Below, piece by piece: positions 52,481 to 64,000 of a stretch of 64,000 nt of DNA. The notes below the pieces were generated by a model that had not been told where the DNA came from, searched no databases, and worked only from the letters and a program-made list of their open reading frames with translations. The stretch is from positions 2,416,831 through 2,480,830 of the forward strand of contig NC_079150.1 of the NCBI RefSeq assembly GCF_945859685.1, written 5' to 3'. This stretch comes from Eupeodes corollae (Eukaryota > Arthropoda > Insecta > Diptera > Syrphidae). Both the position numbers and the translations under genes were made by a program. Each line of letters begins with the position of its first letter. The stretch's first letter is position 1.

Positions 52481-53882
52481 GGATTTAATGTAAAGGACTG
52501 CTTAAACACTTTTTTCTGTTTTGTGGGAACTTTGGTAATTGGGTTTATTAATGTATTTATTCATACATTTTTTAGGATAATTTTATGTACACCGATTTGA
52601 TTACTTTATGAAAGGGAGTTGTAAGTGAATGAGTGTGACCATTTCATCTTTTTTTCGGGTCCATACGGCCATCCCTTAAAATCAAACTCAATTCTACTAA
52701 GTTGCCAATTGATGAAAAAAGAGACTATTTTGGATTGTATTTTCAATGTGAAGAAAAAGCGATATCTTGTTAAAATATCTCGAAATATCGAAATTTCGAA
52801 ATACCAGTATTAATACTTTATGAAAAAAAAACATATTCCAAGAAAATATCCTTCATCCCATAAGGATTAAGATTTCACATATTACTTTTTTGTTTTTGTT
52901 GAGAATTTTTTGAATGTGAAGATAAAGCGAAATCCTTCAAAAGGGTCTCAAAATCTCTTAAGAGAAATAAAACCTTTAATAGTTCTTTCAAAATACCAGT
53001 TTAAGTATTTTTCAACAAAAAAAAAACATGTTAACATGTTCCAAGCAAATATCTTACATCAAAGGAATTCCCTGAGGATTAGCATTTCATTAATAACTTT
53101 TTATTTGTCTTGAAAATTTTGTGATCTATACTGTCTTTTCAAAATCCATTTTTCTTCATAATTGCGGCTGAAAATCCACTATAACTATACCAAAATCTAT
53201 TTTATTTCCAAAAATTTCATGGGCCTTTCTCTTTAAGAAACTTTTCATGGATTTCTCGAAAAGCTTTAAAAAGAAAAAGGCAGATGGTCATCGTGAGTAT
53301 GTATAATAGCAAACACACCCAAAAAATGGTACCGATTCTGTGCAATATGGAAGCACAGACACTCTATATAATGGAGTGTCTTTGTATGGAAGTTTAATTC
53401 TCTCTTTTTTAGCCTCTCTCGCTCTCTTATAGCTTTTAAAGGAATAAAAGATTGGTAGGGTAGGGCGGATCTAGTTGGACCGTTTTTCACTTACTCATGA
53501 TTTTAAGACAAAAACAAGTCTATGGAGTTGAAAAACTGATTTCTGAATTTCTAATTAGGTTTGAAAATATTTAATCCAAGGCGATAATTACTGTAATTAT
53601 TTAAGTTCTATTGGTCCAAATACAGAAGTTCCTTAAAGTATGATATTGATACGATAATAATAAAAGTACAAATTTTAAAATTTCGAAACTTTCTTTTACA
53701 GATTTATTATTACAAATGTATGTATAAATTTTTATTTTTTCACAAACATAAGGTAAAATTTGTTTAAAAGCTCCAAACATTTTTCCATGCAAGGAAAATA
53801 ATAAAATTAGATTAAATTATTTCTTGGGTGCTTTTTTCTCTAGAACCTATGTATTTATTAGATGAATTAAAATTAAAATTAA

Positions 53883-54058
53883 ACTGGGTGGCGCAAAAGT
53901 CCGTTGTGAACCAGGGCCTAGTGATTTACAACTCTCAACCATTCCTGTGTGCGAGTACTGTTCTCAGGACTGAAAGGGGCCTACAATTTTAGGCCGGATT
54001 TGACTCAAGACCCCTTGCATGACAGTCTAACGCACTAACCATCATACCACGGGTAATA
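53883..54058 (-). mobile_element. tRNA-derived SINE with internal deletion
   Basis: The reverse complement has the head CCGTGGTATGATGGTTAGTG and a B-box-like GAGTCAAATCC that joins directly to GGCCTAAAATTGTAGG of the body. The middle 120 nt or so present at 44.4 kb is missing. It ends with TTGCGCCACCCAGTTT. Confidence 0.82.
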
Positions 54059-55754
54059 CTTTATTAGATGAAACGAATTAGTAATTTTTTTTGCAATATT
54101 AGTAAATGTAATGTCATAAAATATGACAAAAACTAAATATTTCCGGTACATACGATATATAAGCCACAGAACTTTATTCTGATTTTTGTATTAACAATTA
54201 AATATAAGAGAGTACTGTGTTCTTTTGAGAACTTGGTTTCGAAGTTCCAAACAATTAAACCCTACCCTACATCATTCTTCGAAGTAATAAAATTTTTAAA
54301 AGTATTTTAGAATAAAGTTTTTGTCCTTTTCAAACCAATTCTCCCCTATAAAATTAAAAGGTGTCATAAAATCACTTTTCAAGGTTTAAATTGACATTGG
54401 GCAATTTATAATTATTTATAACATATAGTTGATTATTATTTAAAATGTTTGAGTGCATGAGGAAAGGATTGGAGTGCTGAAATATGTTCGGCTTTCGATT
54501 GGGTTGACGTAAAATGAATATGTGTTTAACTTTATACTCACATAAGTCCTTACGAAAATTCAAAACGTTATTTCAATATTATCATTTATCAATTTTTTGA
54601 AACATACATTAATTATTGAATGCTTTTTGGGCTGCAAAATACAGGAACATTTTAGGTAATAAGTAAAATTTGTTATAACAAAATTGAACTCATACACAAA
54701 AAATTACATTTACAAGTTACCAAAACATGTTTAGTCGAATCTTATGGTCTTGAAAAGTTAACAAAACATTTTTTTTTTGTAAAGCTGCAAAACTTTACAC
54801 TGCATTCAAGAATACAGTTAAATTGCAAAGAATTGTGCATCATTTGCAAGCCGTTCTAAGTTTCTAGCCTCGAAGTCTCAAAATAGTTTACATAGGCAGT
54901 ACGTGTGTTTAAAACTACTTTTTTAATGATATCTTTAATACGAAGAGCTCAGTTCAATATTTTGATATTAAATTTTCGGGATAAAGTCGTTTATGAACGT
55001 TTGAAGTCTGAAAATAATTAAAGCGAGCCTTTAAAATCAAGCCTGGAATAATGTATTTAAATCAAAAATTTTAATGCTGTTGCACCCTTAAAATAGGTAA
55101 ATTGTAAGAACTCATAAAGTCAAGCTAATTTAATTTGTTCATTAATTTAAAACCTACAAATAAGTAATAATCCCTTATGAATTATAAAAAAATGTGTAAT
55201 AGTCCCGAAATTATTTCCATCAAATTTAAATATATTCTTAACGCTTAACGCTACCAAAGTATGTCATTTTCCTTATTTATATCAATTTTAACACCACACC
55301 CAATGTGTTCTATGTGTTTTATTTTTTGTTCTCAATCGGACCCTAGGGATTTTATGTGAAGTACCTATGCTTTTCATATAATTAGCTTTTGAACTGAGTT
55401 TTAGTATATCCGGGTAAACCCCAGTCCTATACGACCAGTATCGCAAAGGAGATAAGGTGCTAAACATGAATTCCCATGAATTCTAAGCCATTTTTATGAG
55501 TTAACTGCAATCTAGAGTTGTTGATACAAAAAGGGTTTGGGGGGAAGGTATATAGCTGCTAATAGAATGATTAATTTATATTTTAATACACATAGAAAAT
55601 GAAGTGTAAACAAATTAAATGATAAACTCAGATCTGATTTCAGGCTTCCTTCTGAGTTTTAAGAGAACTGAACACAAAACGAAGCCCGGGTGAAAAAGGG
55701 CATTTATCTCAACGTTCGCATGAAAATGTATTTTTATATTATACGCTAGCACAA

Positions 55755-55930
55755 AGCGCTATGAATACCCTTGGTATATTAAAAACAAAGATAGGAGATA
55801 CCGATGCATATTGGTTAAGACCGACGAAGCATTGAACATTCTTGTAGTGCGGCCAAGAAATAAAATCTCTGTACTTGACAAACTATTGTGCATTCTTAGA
55901 AATACAGATATAAGGGTTTAAAGGTTATAA
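55755..55930 (-). mobile_element. Short LINE 3' fragment
   Basis: Shares the block GATACCGATGCATATTGGTT...ATTGAACATTCTTGTAGTGCGGCCAAGAAA...CTGTACTTGACA (with gaps) with the 3' ends of the LINE at 7.4 and 61.9 kb. The repeat seen at 48.4 kb begins right after it. Confidence 0.6.
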
Positions 55931-55940
55931 TTAGGGAAAT

Positions 55941-56100
55941 GCACGACTGAGTCGTAAGAACATGTTAATCTATCCAAGGAGTCTGCTTTAAAATATTTTC
56001 TGTATTTTAAGATTTAAAAATATACCTGCAAAAAAGTTCGTATTCAAAAATGTGAACGTCGTTTTAATTTCTCAAAAAAGCGGAATTTTTGAAATTGGTT
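55941..56100 (+). repeat. Dispersed repeat shared with 48,361-48,515
   Basis: See the partner copy. The match covers about 150 nt with scattered differences. Confidence 0.7.
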
Positions 56101-57199
56101 GATTAATTAATTAATTGAAAAAAACTTAAACACAAAATAACGGTTCTGTGGGGTACCCTTCTGGAGCAATAAAAAGTTGTTTGTATTATATTGAAATAAG
56201 CCAATTTAAGTAAAAAATGTATCCTGTTTTATTAAAATCTTGAGTTCGACATTTTTTACAAATGCAAATGTACAGATCCTATAAGTCGCAAGTAAAAAAA
56301 ATTAATAACATAATCTGGGGAACTTCAGAAATGTTTGTGTACCCATATTAGAACCTTAACCTTTTAATAAGCCGAAAATCGATCAATATTTCATGACCTT
56401 GTGGATGATGTTTAGAAGGTGAGAAAGTTTCCATCTTTTGAGTATCCCATGTATTTGGGACCTTAATTTGCCGAGACTCTAGCCGGCTCGTCAGTCTTTT
56501 CCGATTTGAATCCTTTAGCTCCATTACACATTATTTTAGCTTCATTCATTGTGAAATTGTTCTTTTTATTTTAAATAACCAAATTAATGTTTGTGGATTT
56601 AGTTCTTTGAAGTTAACGTTACTAATTAAACAGGCTAAGCTTTGTTTACAAGCAATTAAATTTTACTTTTTAAAACTTATATTTACTCTAAAAAAGTCCA
56701 ATTGAATAGATCATGGGATGGATTTGAAACGACAACAAACCTCACCTCTTTTCTAATTGATTTATTACCAATAACTTATGCTGGGTAAACATCAGATTTT
56801 AAATTGTTTGCTTTTTCGAAACAATTTTTTTCTGAACGTTTGCTGTTTCCGTAAAAGAAAAAATCTCCAGAAAATAAATTAGAAAGTCAGAAGAACATTT
56901 TTCTAGCCGATTTGTACGTTTTCGTTAACGAAACTTTAAGCAAAATTAACGCAAAGTTGCCTTGGCCTCAAATCTCACCTCAGAATCGTTTTGTCCGTTA
57001 AAGATTTGGAAATAACTCAGCTTCAAAATGAAAAATTACTTTTGTAAGCAAACGTAAGATGCTACAGACATACTTATTTGTGAAGAAGATTTATTATTAA
57101 AACCATGAATCTGAATTTTACGACATACATAAAATGCAATCAATAATTATTTTGATGCTATTGAGCTCATGACTTCCAATAAAATATATAAATATATGT

Positions 57200-57300
57200 A
57201 TGTCGTGATAGTAAGTGCGTAGGACTATCAGAGGTGTACTGTTTTTTTTCTCACGGGTATCCACTCTTGCGAGGAATTGACAAATCCTCCAAGAGAAACG
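57200..57300 (+). mobile_element. tRNA-derived SINE fragment
   Basis: ATGTCGTGATAGTAAGTGCG, then GGACTATCA, and CTCTTGCGAGGAATTGACAA. This is a head and early-body piece; the B box is deleted and the 3' part absent. Confidence 0.7.
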
Positions 57301-57469
57301 AGAAATTCGATGTTCTTAACAAATTTATAATTATATTTTTTTGTATTATATTTTAATAATTGAATATAATCATTTGGGTCCCACATCAAAAGCAAACAAA
57401 ATTCTTGTTTAAAAATGTTAAAATTTATCAAGTATTTCAAAAATTGAAGATCCAGACTAAATTCCAGCT

Positions 57470-57700
57470 ATTGTTCTTGTCTTCCTGCACCGCTTTTCTT
57501 AATTTTTAAGAGCCCTCTCGAGAGCATGACAGAAACCATTCTTAAACCCTATAACAAATCAGGGTCTCAGATGCAAATATTCAACTATCGTCCGATTTGT
57601 AAATTGTCCAAAACTCTTCAACTCTTCGAGAAGTTGAGCTATGAAAAACTGACATTTTTAGTTAAGAAATACATTTCATAGCATTTTTTTAAAATTATCT
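57470..57700 (+). mobile_element. LINE fragment, N-terminal reverse-transcriptase block
   Basis: At about 57,572-57,679 the frame reads MQIFNYRPICKLSKTLQLFE then KLSYEKLTFLVKKYIS before a stop. NYRPI-x-LS and FEK are the classic LINE reverse-transcriptase fingers. It would precede the block seen at 25,385-25,800, so both may be one family. Confidence 0.8.
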
Positions 57701-58224
57701 TTAACTACTAAATAGAGCACCAAGTTCTGGAAAGAGTTAGGGAGCAAACAGATCTTGGTGTAATTTTTGACCCTAAACTTATCTTTATTAAGCACATTGA
57801 ATTAATGAATCCAAATCAAATTCATGCTCGGTTCTACAATTGTTTTTCAATTTCATTTATTTATTTAATTTGCTATGAACTAACACTTTAAGATACAATA
57901 TCTTATAAATTAGCGAAAGTATAGAAATAAACAAAATCAAAACAAAACACAAACGTAATAGCATAACAAATCGTTTTTTCCCTCATGGGTAAGATCAATC
58001 TTGGAATACTGTTTTGCAACAGGAACCCTTTTTATAGCATTCATTTTAAGAGAATTAAAATGGTTTAAAAAGTTGTACTTTTAGAAATTAAAATTAAATA
58101 TTTATTTTGTGATGTTTATAAGTTATAGCGGGTTGTCTTTTTTGCGGTTTCAAAAGTATAGGCCTGGAATTTGAAATCTGTCAAACTGAGTTCTTAAACC
58201 AATTTTTTTCCAGTTGAAAGTCTG

Positions 58225-59150
58225 AAATTTACGAAAATGGACCGCTTAACTATCGCAAAACTCATACAAATTGTTAAAACCTACTACAAAAATTAAGATT
58301 CTAGCAAATATCGTGCTTTAAGAGGAGATTTTGGCTTATATAATCGTCCAACTACGCAAGCCATTGACAAAATTGTGAAGAAATTTGAAGAAACTGGATT
58401 GGTTACAGATATTGTAAGGCCTGTGCATCATCACAGAAAATATCGCTGCTGTAAGTGAACGTGTTGCCTAGGACCGGAATATTTCGAGTCATCGTCTTTC
58501 TCAGGAGTAAGAACTGTCTTACGGGATATTATGGCGTATTTTGAAATTGGATCTACACCTACATCCATATTAAGTCCAGCTCACACAATAACTAAAGCCA
58601 GTTGACCATTCACAACTTCGTAGATACGTCGAATGGGTGCGTAGGTATGATAATAAACAAAATTGTCGTATTTGGGGTTATGAGAATACTCAAATAATTG
58701 AAGAGAGGCCAGTACATCCACAAAAAGTCACAGTCACTGTTTGGTGAGTGCTTTAGTCCCGAAATGTGATTGGACTTTACTCCTTCGAAAACGACGATGG
58801 CACGATCGTTATGGTCATATGATAACCGACTTTTTTACCTGCTATTGAAGAAAACGACTCGGAGAGTATGTGGTTTCAACAAGACGGTGCCACATGCCAC
58901 ACAACTCGAGCGAATATGACTTTTTTGCAAGGGACATTTCCTGGCCGCGTAATTTTTCGTCTTGGCAATATTAACTAGCAACTATAAGATCATGCGACTT
59001 GACACCGCTGGATTTTTTTTGTGAGACCGTGGTTATACAGATAACTCTTTAACTCTTGAGCACTTAAAAACTTATATAAGTCAAGTCATGCCTGAGATAC
59101 TATTTAGCAACGCGTAAGTTTTATGGGCTTCACTGAAAATGTTCACTTGG
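58225..59150 (+). pseudogene. Decayed IS630/Tc1-mariner-like DDE transposase
   Basis: It begins MDRLTIAKLIQIVKTYYKN followed by a stop. Then come NRPTTQAIDKIVKKFEETGL (helix-turn-helix region), PVHHH-KY, RRYVEWVRRYD-K, CRIWGYENTQIIEERPVHPQ, then FENDDGTIVM, and MWFQQDGATCHTTRANMTFL with the second catalytic Asp, and FPGRVI. The LTPLDFFLWGY block is degraded. Several frameshifts and stops make it non-functional. No clear terminal inverted repeats were found. Confidence 0.88.
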
Positions 59151-60479
59151 GTAAAAATTAGAGTTCCGATTCAGAGAATGCAATCAGAATCAAACTAACT
59201 CATTCACAAAATTAAATGTCAAAACTCGATAGTTGTCATATTTTGAATCCTAACTATACCAAGTGAGTTTTATTCTACAACTAAAGTAGGTTTTGCTGAT
59301 TTTGGAATATGCATATACATAAGATTCAAAACTCCATAATTGCTATAAACCGTGGCACAAGAAAAAAAATAGTTTTAAGAAAAAATAAGTTGAAAGATCA
59401 GTCAAGACCATTTTAAAAAGTCACTTTACAAGTGGAAAGTGGGTTTCACCCTGCACGAAGTCGATTCCAATGTATATGACACATAACAACCTTAAAGAAA
59501 TTTAGCTAGTTGTGAAAAATCAAATGTTTGCAATAAGATCGCTTTGTCTCATTACTTAGTATTTACTAAAAAATATGTTATTTACTCACCACATCATTGC
59601 AGGAACAAAAAATCCGATTCCAATATATCGAAACGTCACTATCGTTTTTTTTTTCATTTGTTTAATACTTTTATATTCACTTCCTAAATATTTAAAACCC
59701 GCCATCATTATTATACATTTTTTTTTGTTGATTTTTTTTCTGTATGCAAACCAATTTTTTTGAATTCTTAACTCTGACTAATTCTCTCAACAACAACACA
59801 CATTTTGGCCATCAATGACTAAAAACAGTAAAGAGTATTTTAATTAATTATAACCTAGCAAAAGAAATATAACAATTTTTTTCTCAGACGTAAATACACT
59901 TAAGTTTTACCTACATTTTTATATGTGCACGACGTATTTTAAATTTGCAATCTGACGTATTTTTAAATTTGAACTTACAGAATTAAAAAAAAAAAGACAG
60001 CATACGCTCGATTATTTTTAAACAATCCACCCCAACAACAATAAGTTTTGCAATAAACAATACTAAACAATTAAAGGTATATTGATTTAAAAAAAATTAA
60101 ATTGTTTTGTTTCAAAAATGAGATGTCGTGTTAGGATGAGATAAAAAAAATATATTTTTCTTTTTATTTTCCCGGATTCTTACGCTATGATTAATTTAGA
60201 ATAAAATTGCGTTAGTACCTATATTTAATTTTTAATATTTTTTTTTTCAAACTATGATGTGATATGTCACAAGGTTGTACATTTTGTAAAATGTGTTATG
60301 TTTTCATCCTTTTTATTCATGAAATTTTATCTTCCGTAGATGACACAGAAAAAACACAAAACATTTAATATTTAATTTAGAATAATTCAAGTTGTAAGTT
60401 TAAACTAGAAGCTAGAACACAAACAGGAAACATTACGCAAAAATTCAAGGGTGGTTCGGGTTTTAATTTTTATGGTGTA
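59151..60479. other. AT-rich, no feature identified
   Basis: No coding frame with domain content, RNA or repeat that I can name. Confidence 0.5.
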
Positions 60480-61330
60480 AGGTTCGATGAATGTTGACAG
60501 TTACAAAAATTGTCAAATTTTATATATGTGCTGCGCTGTCACAGGATTTTGTTGGCCCCCGTTTTTCGACATTCGAAAATAATTGAGCGACAAAAAAACC
60601 GGTGAGATCTGATACCGAAATGATATTGGCTGAACATTCTCACGAACTAGTATAAGAAAAATCAGATTCTTGAACTATTTAAAAGAGAGAGTTTTTTTAA
60701 AAAAATTGAACGACGTTTATACGCGTCGCGTGTCAGTATACACACTCAAAAGTTGTATAGGTTCTTGTAAAAATAAACAAAAAATCAATAGGAAAATGTT
60801 TCAAATGCAGCTGTTTGAAGTTTTATAAATTTCCAGAATATCCTTCAACTATGAAAGAAAAACATCCCGAGACGCTTTCAAATATTTGAGAATATACTGT
60901 CGAATTTTTGTCCCCCTTTTCTGTTTATCCATCAAATTACACTTGGAAAGGATGATTAAGTTTTCGAATTATCATTTGATAGATTTTAATTTTACTTAAC
61001 GTTAAATTTCGTGTAATGTTTTTGTGTAATACAAATATCGAAACACAACAATTTAAAAAAATATCCAGAGTATAAGTCAAACTAACTAAGAGAGCGTGCA
61101 AAGCGTTCTCTATACGCGATACTCGATTAAAAATAGATCGTTTAAAAATTTCGAGGGAAAATGGGAACTATTAGGTACCTATGACGACTTTCGAGTACTA
61201 GATTGTAGGAAAAACTTTCGTTTACGAGTTTAATTCAATAACAAAAGAACTCAAAAACGACTACAAGTTACCCAGAATTCATTCGGTATTCAGGATTGTT
61301 TTTTTTTTGAGAGAGAGAAAAACAAGAAAA
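60480..61330. promoter_or_regulatory. GC-richer segment with GAGA runs and TATA-like motif
   Basis: Contains AGAGAGAG-type runs at about 60,684 and 61,310, CG-dense text GTTTATACGCGTCGCGTGTC at about 60,716, and on the minus strand CGCGTATAAACG followed about 25 nt later by TTCAATTT. These are features of insect promoters, but no transcript or exon can be tied to them. Confidence 0.2.
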
Positions 61331-61884
61331 TCAAAATAAAATATGTGTATCTATTAAATAAGAGGTCGTTTCCTCTCGTGATGCTACATTAAATACACAT
61401 TTTAAAGAAAATAACAGAAACACATGGTGCGTTTTTTCAATTTAACATTTTCTTTTTTGGAATGTTAATGGTTTATCGGGAGAAATGTATTTTTTCCATT
61501 TTTACTGAAACATGCGATCATGACATGGAGTGTTTGTAATGTTTTTTCGATATCAATTAAATTGAAAGAAGCATGTTTTGAATTAGATGCAGGTGTGCGT
61601 ATAATAAAATTGAAAATAATGTGTCAGAAATTCGTTACATATTCCTACATGCATGAAAATATTTATTTTTTATGGTACCTAACCTACCTTGTTACATCTA
61701 TAATGAACTTGATCAGCAGCTCCGATTAGTTGAGGTTTTTTATTTGCAAACCCTATAAACCTGGAAGATCACAATTTGATTGCAGGGCACTGGTCGACAA
61801 AATTAAGTTTTTTTTTGCCCCACGATAAAAGCAATATTTTTAAAAGGATGAAGATTTTTTTTTATAGTAAGTGAACACTAAAAG

Positions 61885-63235
61885 GGTTTTGTATACCTTT
61901 AATATGCCAAAAACAAAGTGTGAGTATTAGGAAAAAAGGGAAGGGTTGGGCTGGAGGTATCGGTGTACATTGATTTTAAGTTTCTGAACATTGCAATGAC
62001 AGAGAAAGTTAGAGCGTGACAAGGCGTCCCACATTCGCGTAGTACCTACGGCTAAAAAAAAGAATCTCTGTATTTCATAGTACGACCGAAGTTGAGCTCA
62101 AGGGTAAACTGTGGGCATTCCTAGAAGCGCGGCTAAGGGGAGGAATGCAACTGGCTATTTCAATAGAGCATAGTCCGTTAAAATAACTGTAAAAAAGAAT
62201 GAGACAAGAAATCTTGCGTCGATGTTCGAGTGACGTAAACGAGTGGATGATGTTAATGTCACCAATCATTTTAAAAGCTCTTTTTTGAAGACTGTCCAAG
62301 AGGCTTAAGAAAATTTCTAAACCAACGAAGAAGAGATTCGTCGATACCGAAAGCACGCATTTTTGGTAAGAGAGCAAGATGCCAGACTTTATCAAATGCC
62401 TTTGAAATATCAAGTGCAATAATCTTACTTTCTCCATAACGACGTAAAGATTTGTTACACTGTTCGGTGAGATGAACCATGAGTTTACCAATGCACCTTT
62501 TACTACGAAAGCCATATTGAGAAAGCTTCGGTTCCTCAAGATATTTCTTAAAATAATTAATCAGCGTTTCCATGACATTAGAAAGAAAGGGGTGCTATCG
62601 GTCTGTAATTTGTGGGAGAAGAAGATTCGCCTTTTTTTAGGCTTGGCTGAACAAATGCAGTTTTCCAACTACTCGGAACAAGCCCAGAAGAATAGAGAGA
62701 TGGAAAAGCTTACGCAGTGGTTTTGCTAGCGTGGAAGAACACCTCTTCGGAATAATAGCGGTGATACCATCTGGGCCAGCGGATTTATGAATGTTGAGAT
62801 CTTTAAGAACTCTCGCCACAGTTCGAGTACGAAAAAAGATTGGTCCCATAGAATTATTTACACGTCCAAGAACTAGGGGACACTATGTGGTAAAGTGGAA
62901 TTTTCTGCGAACTGCCTTGCAAACAAGTTGGCTTTATCAATAGAGCTAACTAAAGGAGTGTTATTTGGCAACAAGCGCAGGAACAGAGGAAGAGGAAGAA
63001 TTCCTTATGTTTTTTACAAATGACCAAAAATTCTTACTACTATTGGGACAGTGCAGTATTTTTCGCCGTCATTACATATATGAATATATGCGTTGCAGGC
63101 CTCCCTGGTCTGGCCTTCCTTAAACTTTTTCCGGTTTTCCTCAGTTGGGTTGGCTTTAAAACACCGGAACCTCACATCTTTCTCCTTGATAACCTCTCTG
63201 CAGCTCTTATCGAACCATGATTTAACCATGTTCTT
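61885..63235 (-). mobile_element. CR1/Jockey-like LINE, longest copy, internally deleted
   Basis: Minus strand, 5' to 3': MVKSWFDKSCREVIKEKDVR with KFKEGQTREACN (linker before the reverse transcriptase), VARVLKDLNIHKSAGPDGIT with AIIPKRC, then QYGFRSKRCIGKLMVHLTEQ, IIALDISKAFDKVWHLALL (catalytic block A) and SLLRWFRNFL. The frame then jumps at about 62,310 to the tail LLDSLQKRAFKMIGDINIIH and SLEHRRK seen at 7.4-8.0 kb. The VPQGS and YADD blocks are missing, so it is inactive. Confidence 0.88.
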
Positions 63236-63519
63236 AATTCGTTTATAAATGTTTCTATTACATTAGGTTTTTAAAATATTCCCTTTAAAAATGCAAAAAA
63301 ACAACTAAAAACGGGGGTTTTAAAGATAAGTTAAAACTTAAAATACTTACCTCTTAACAATAAATTTTAGGATGAATTTGCGAAGCACGAATCTTCCTTT
63401 TCTAGATACAATTTAAATTATTTTAGTATCTTACTTTCTGTAAATTCTCAGTAGTTATGAGCCTATGAATTGAATATTTCTATATTTTTGAAAAATATGT
63501 GTTGAGTTAGGTTTAGTGC

Positions 63520-64000
63520 TGATTTCGAATCGAAAATTTAATTTTAGCTATTTGCTTTTGTTTTTAATTTTTGAAGATATTTAAAAAAAAATTGATCCAA
63601 TAGAATTGTAAGACAACAGCAAAGCTTACTTTCAAAACGTTTTATATTTTTCTGTTGAAAACCGTTTCAGCATAAATAGTTAAGCGTTTCTTATGAAGAT
63701 TTTTGAAATATTTTATTAATATTGAAGAAAGTGATTATAGATTTGGAAAATAATTTTAGAGAGTATCAAAAAACCTTAAATATGTGTTCTCTTAAAACTC
63801 CCTTAGCCCATTTTTTGTGTGTTTGAGATATTTGCATTTAAAGTTGGTAATTAATATATGTAAAATCTAAAAATAATCAGGATCGCATGATCTTGGGCTC
63901 CAATTGTAGAACGAGGTTCGCTCAACTATTGTCTTTGTAATTTTGTTGGCCTCGAATAAATTAGATAAGAAAAATGGACTAAAGGAATTTTCTTTGAAAC
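63520..64000. repeat. Second copy of the interior of the inverted-repeat element
   Basis: Text at about 63,600-63,790 (GCTTACTTTCAAAACGTTTT, TTTTTCTGTTGAAAACCGTTT, AGTTAAG-GTTT, TATAGATTTG-AAA) matches 46,520-46,720 in the same orientation. Neither end is visible here. Confidence 0.6.

Overview
This is AT-rich animal DNA with introns, and almost all of its identifiable protein-coding content is one gene. That gene runs on the minus strand from about position 40,140 down past position 1. It encodes the alpha-1 (pore) subunit of an L-type voltage-gated calcium channel, the fly Ca-alpha1D (Cav1) type. The match to the fly orthologue, judged from memory of that family, covers the N-terminal patch ITGENSTICGFGVG, all four channel domains and the IQ region. 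Together with the insect-type LINEs, SINEs and Tc1/mariner relics, this points to a dipteran fly; I cannot name the species.

Gene layout, in transcription order (descending coordinates). A very long acidic N-terminal exon lies at 40,140-37,333. Domain I is at 36,858-33,364 and the beta-subunit-binding AID is in exon 33,880-33,364. Domain II is at 33,880-32,045 and the II-III linker at 31,968-28,839. Domain III is at 27,244-11,283, domain IV at 11,754-5,109, and the EF-hand/IQ tail at 5,768-5,109. Further C-terminal exons lie at 4,452-4,055, 3,742-3,702 and 987-1, the last running off the window edge. Splice phases agree at every junction I checked, and the four selectivity-filter glutamates (TLEGW, TGEDW, STFEGW, TGEAW) are all present. 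The coding sequence in the window is about 2,970 codons. The initiator ATG is not found; it must be in an upstream exon that joins in phase 1.

The most interesting biology is built-in splice variation. There are two duplicated, apparently mutually exclusive exon pairs: one in the II-III linker just before IIIS1 (30,030-29,913 and 28,953-28,839), and one covering the IIIS4-S5 linker and IIIS5 (23,972-23,865 and 19,488-19,381). There is also an alternative 5' splice site after IVS3 (11,088 or 11,022), and a 41-nt C-terminal exon that stays in frame only if the next exon uses an acceptor 8 nt downstream. The acceptors that follow both duplicated pairs are adenine-rich instead of pyrimidine-rich.

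The introns carry transposon debris. This includes a CR1/Jockey-like LINE (copies at about 7.2-8.0, 18.2-18.6, 25.8-26.5, 55.8 and 61.9-63.2 kb), a second LINE family (25.4 and 57.5 kb), a tRNA-derived SINE (35.0-35.3, 43.8, 44.4, 53.9, 57.2 kb), two degenerate DDE transposase genes (30.4-30.8 and 58.2-59.15 kb) and an AT-rich dispersed repeat (12, 17.7, 42 kb).

Upstream of 40,140 there is no clearly recognisable gene. The region holds a 1.49-kb element with terminal inverted repeats and TA target duplication (45,397-46,883), an unrecognised GC-richer 101-codon frame (42,965-43,270) and a possible minus-strand first exon encoding a signal peptide followed by a consensus donor (51,084-51,023). 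Just upstream of that exon is a GC-richer, CG-containing region (51.6-52.5 kb) that could be its promoter/5' leader.
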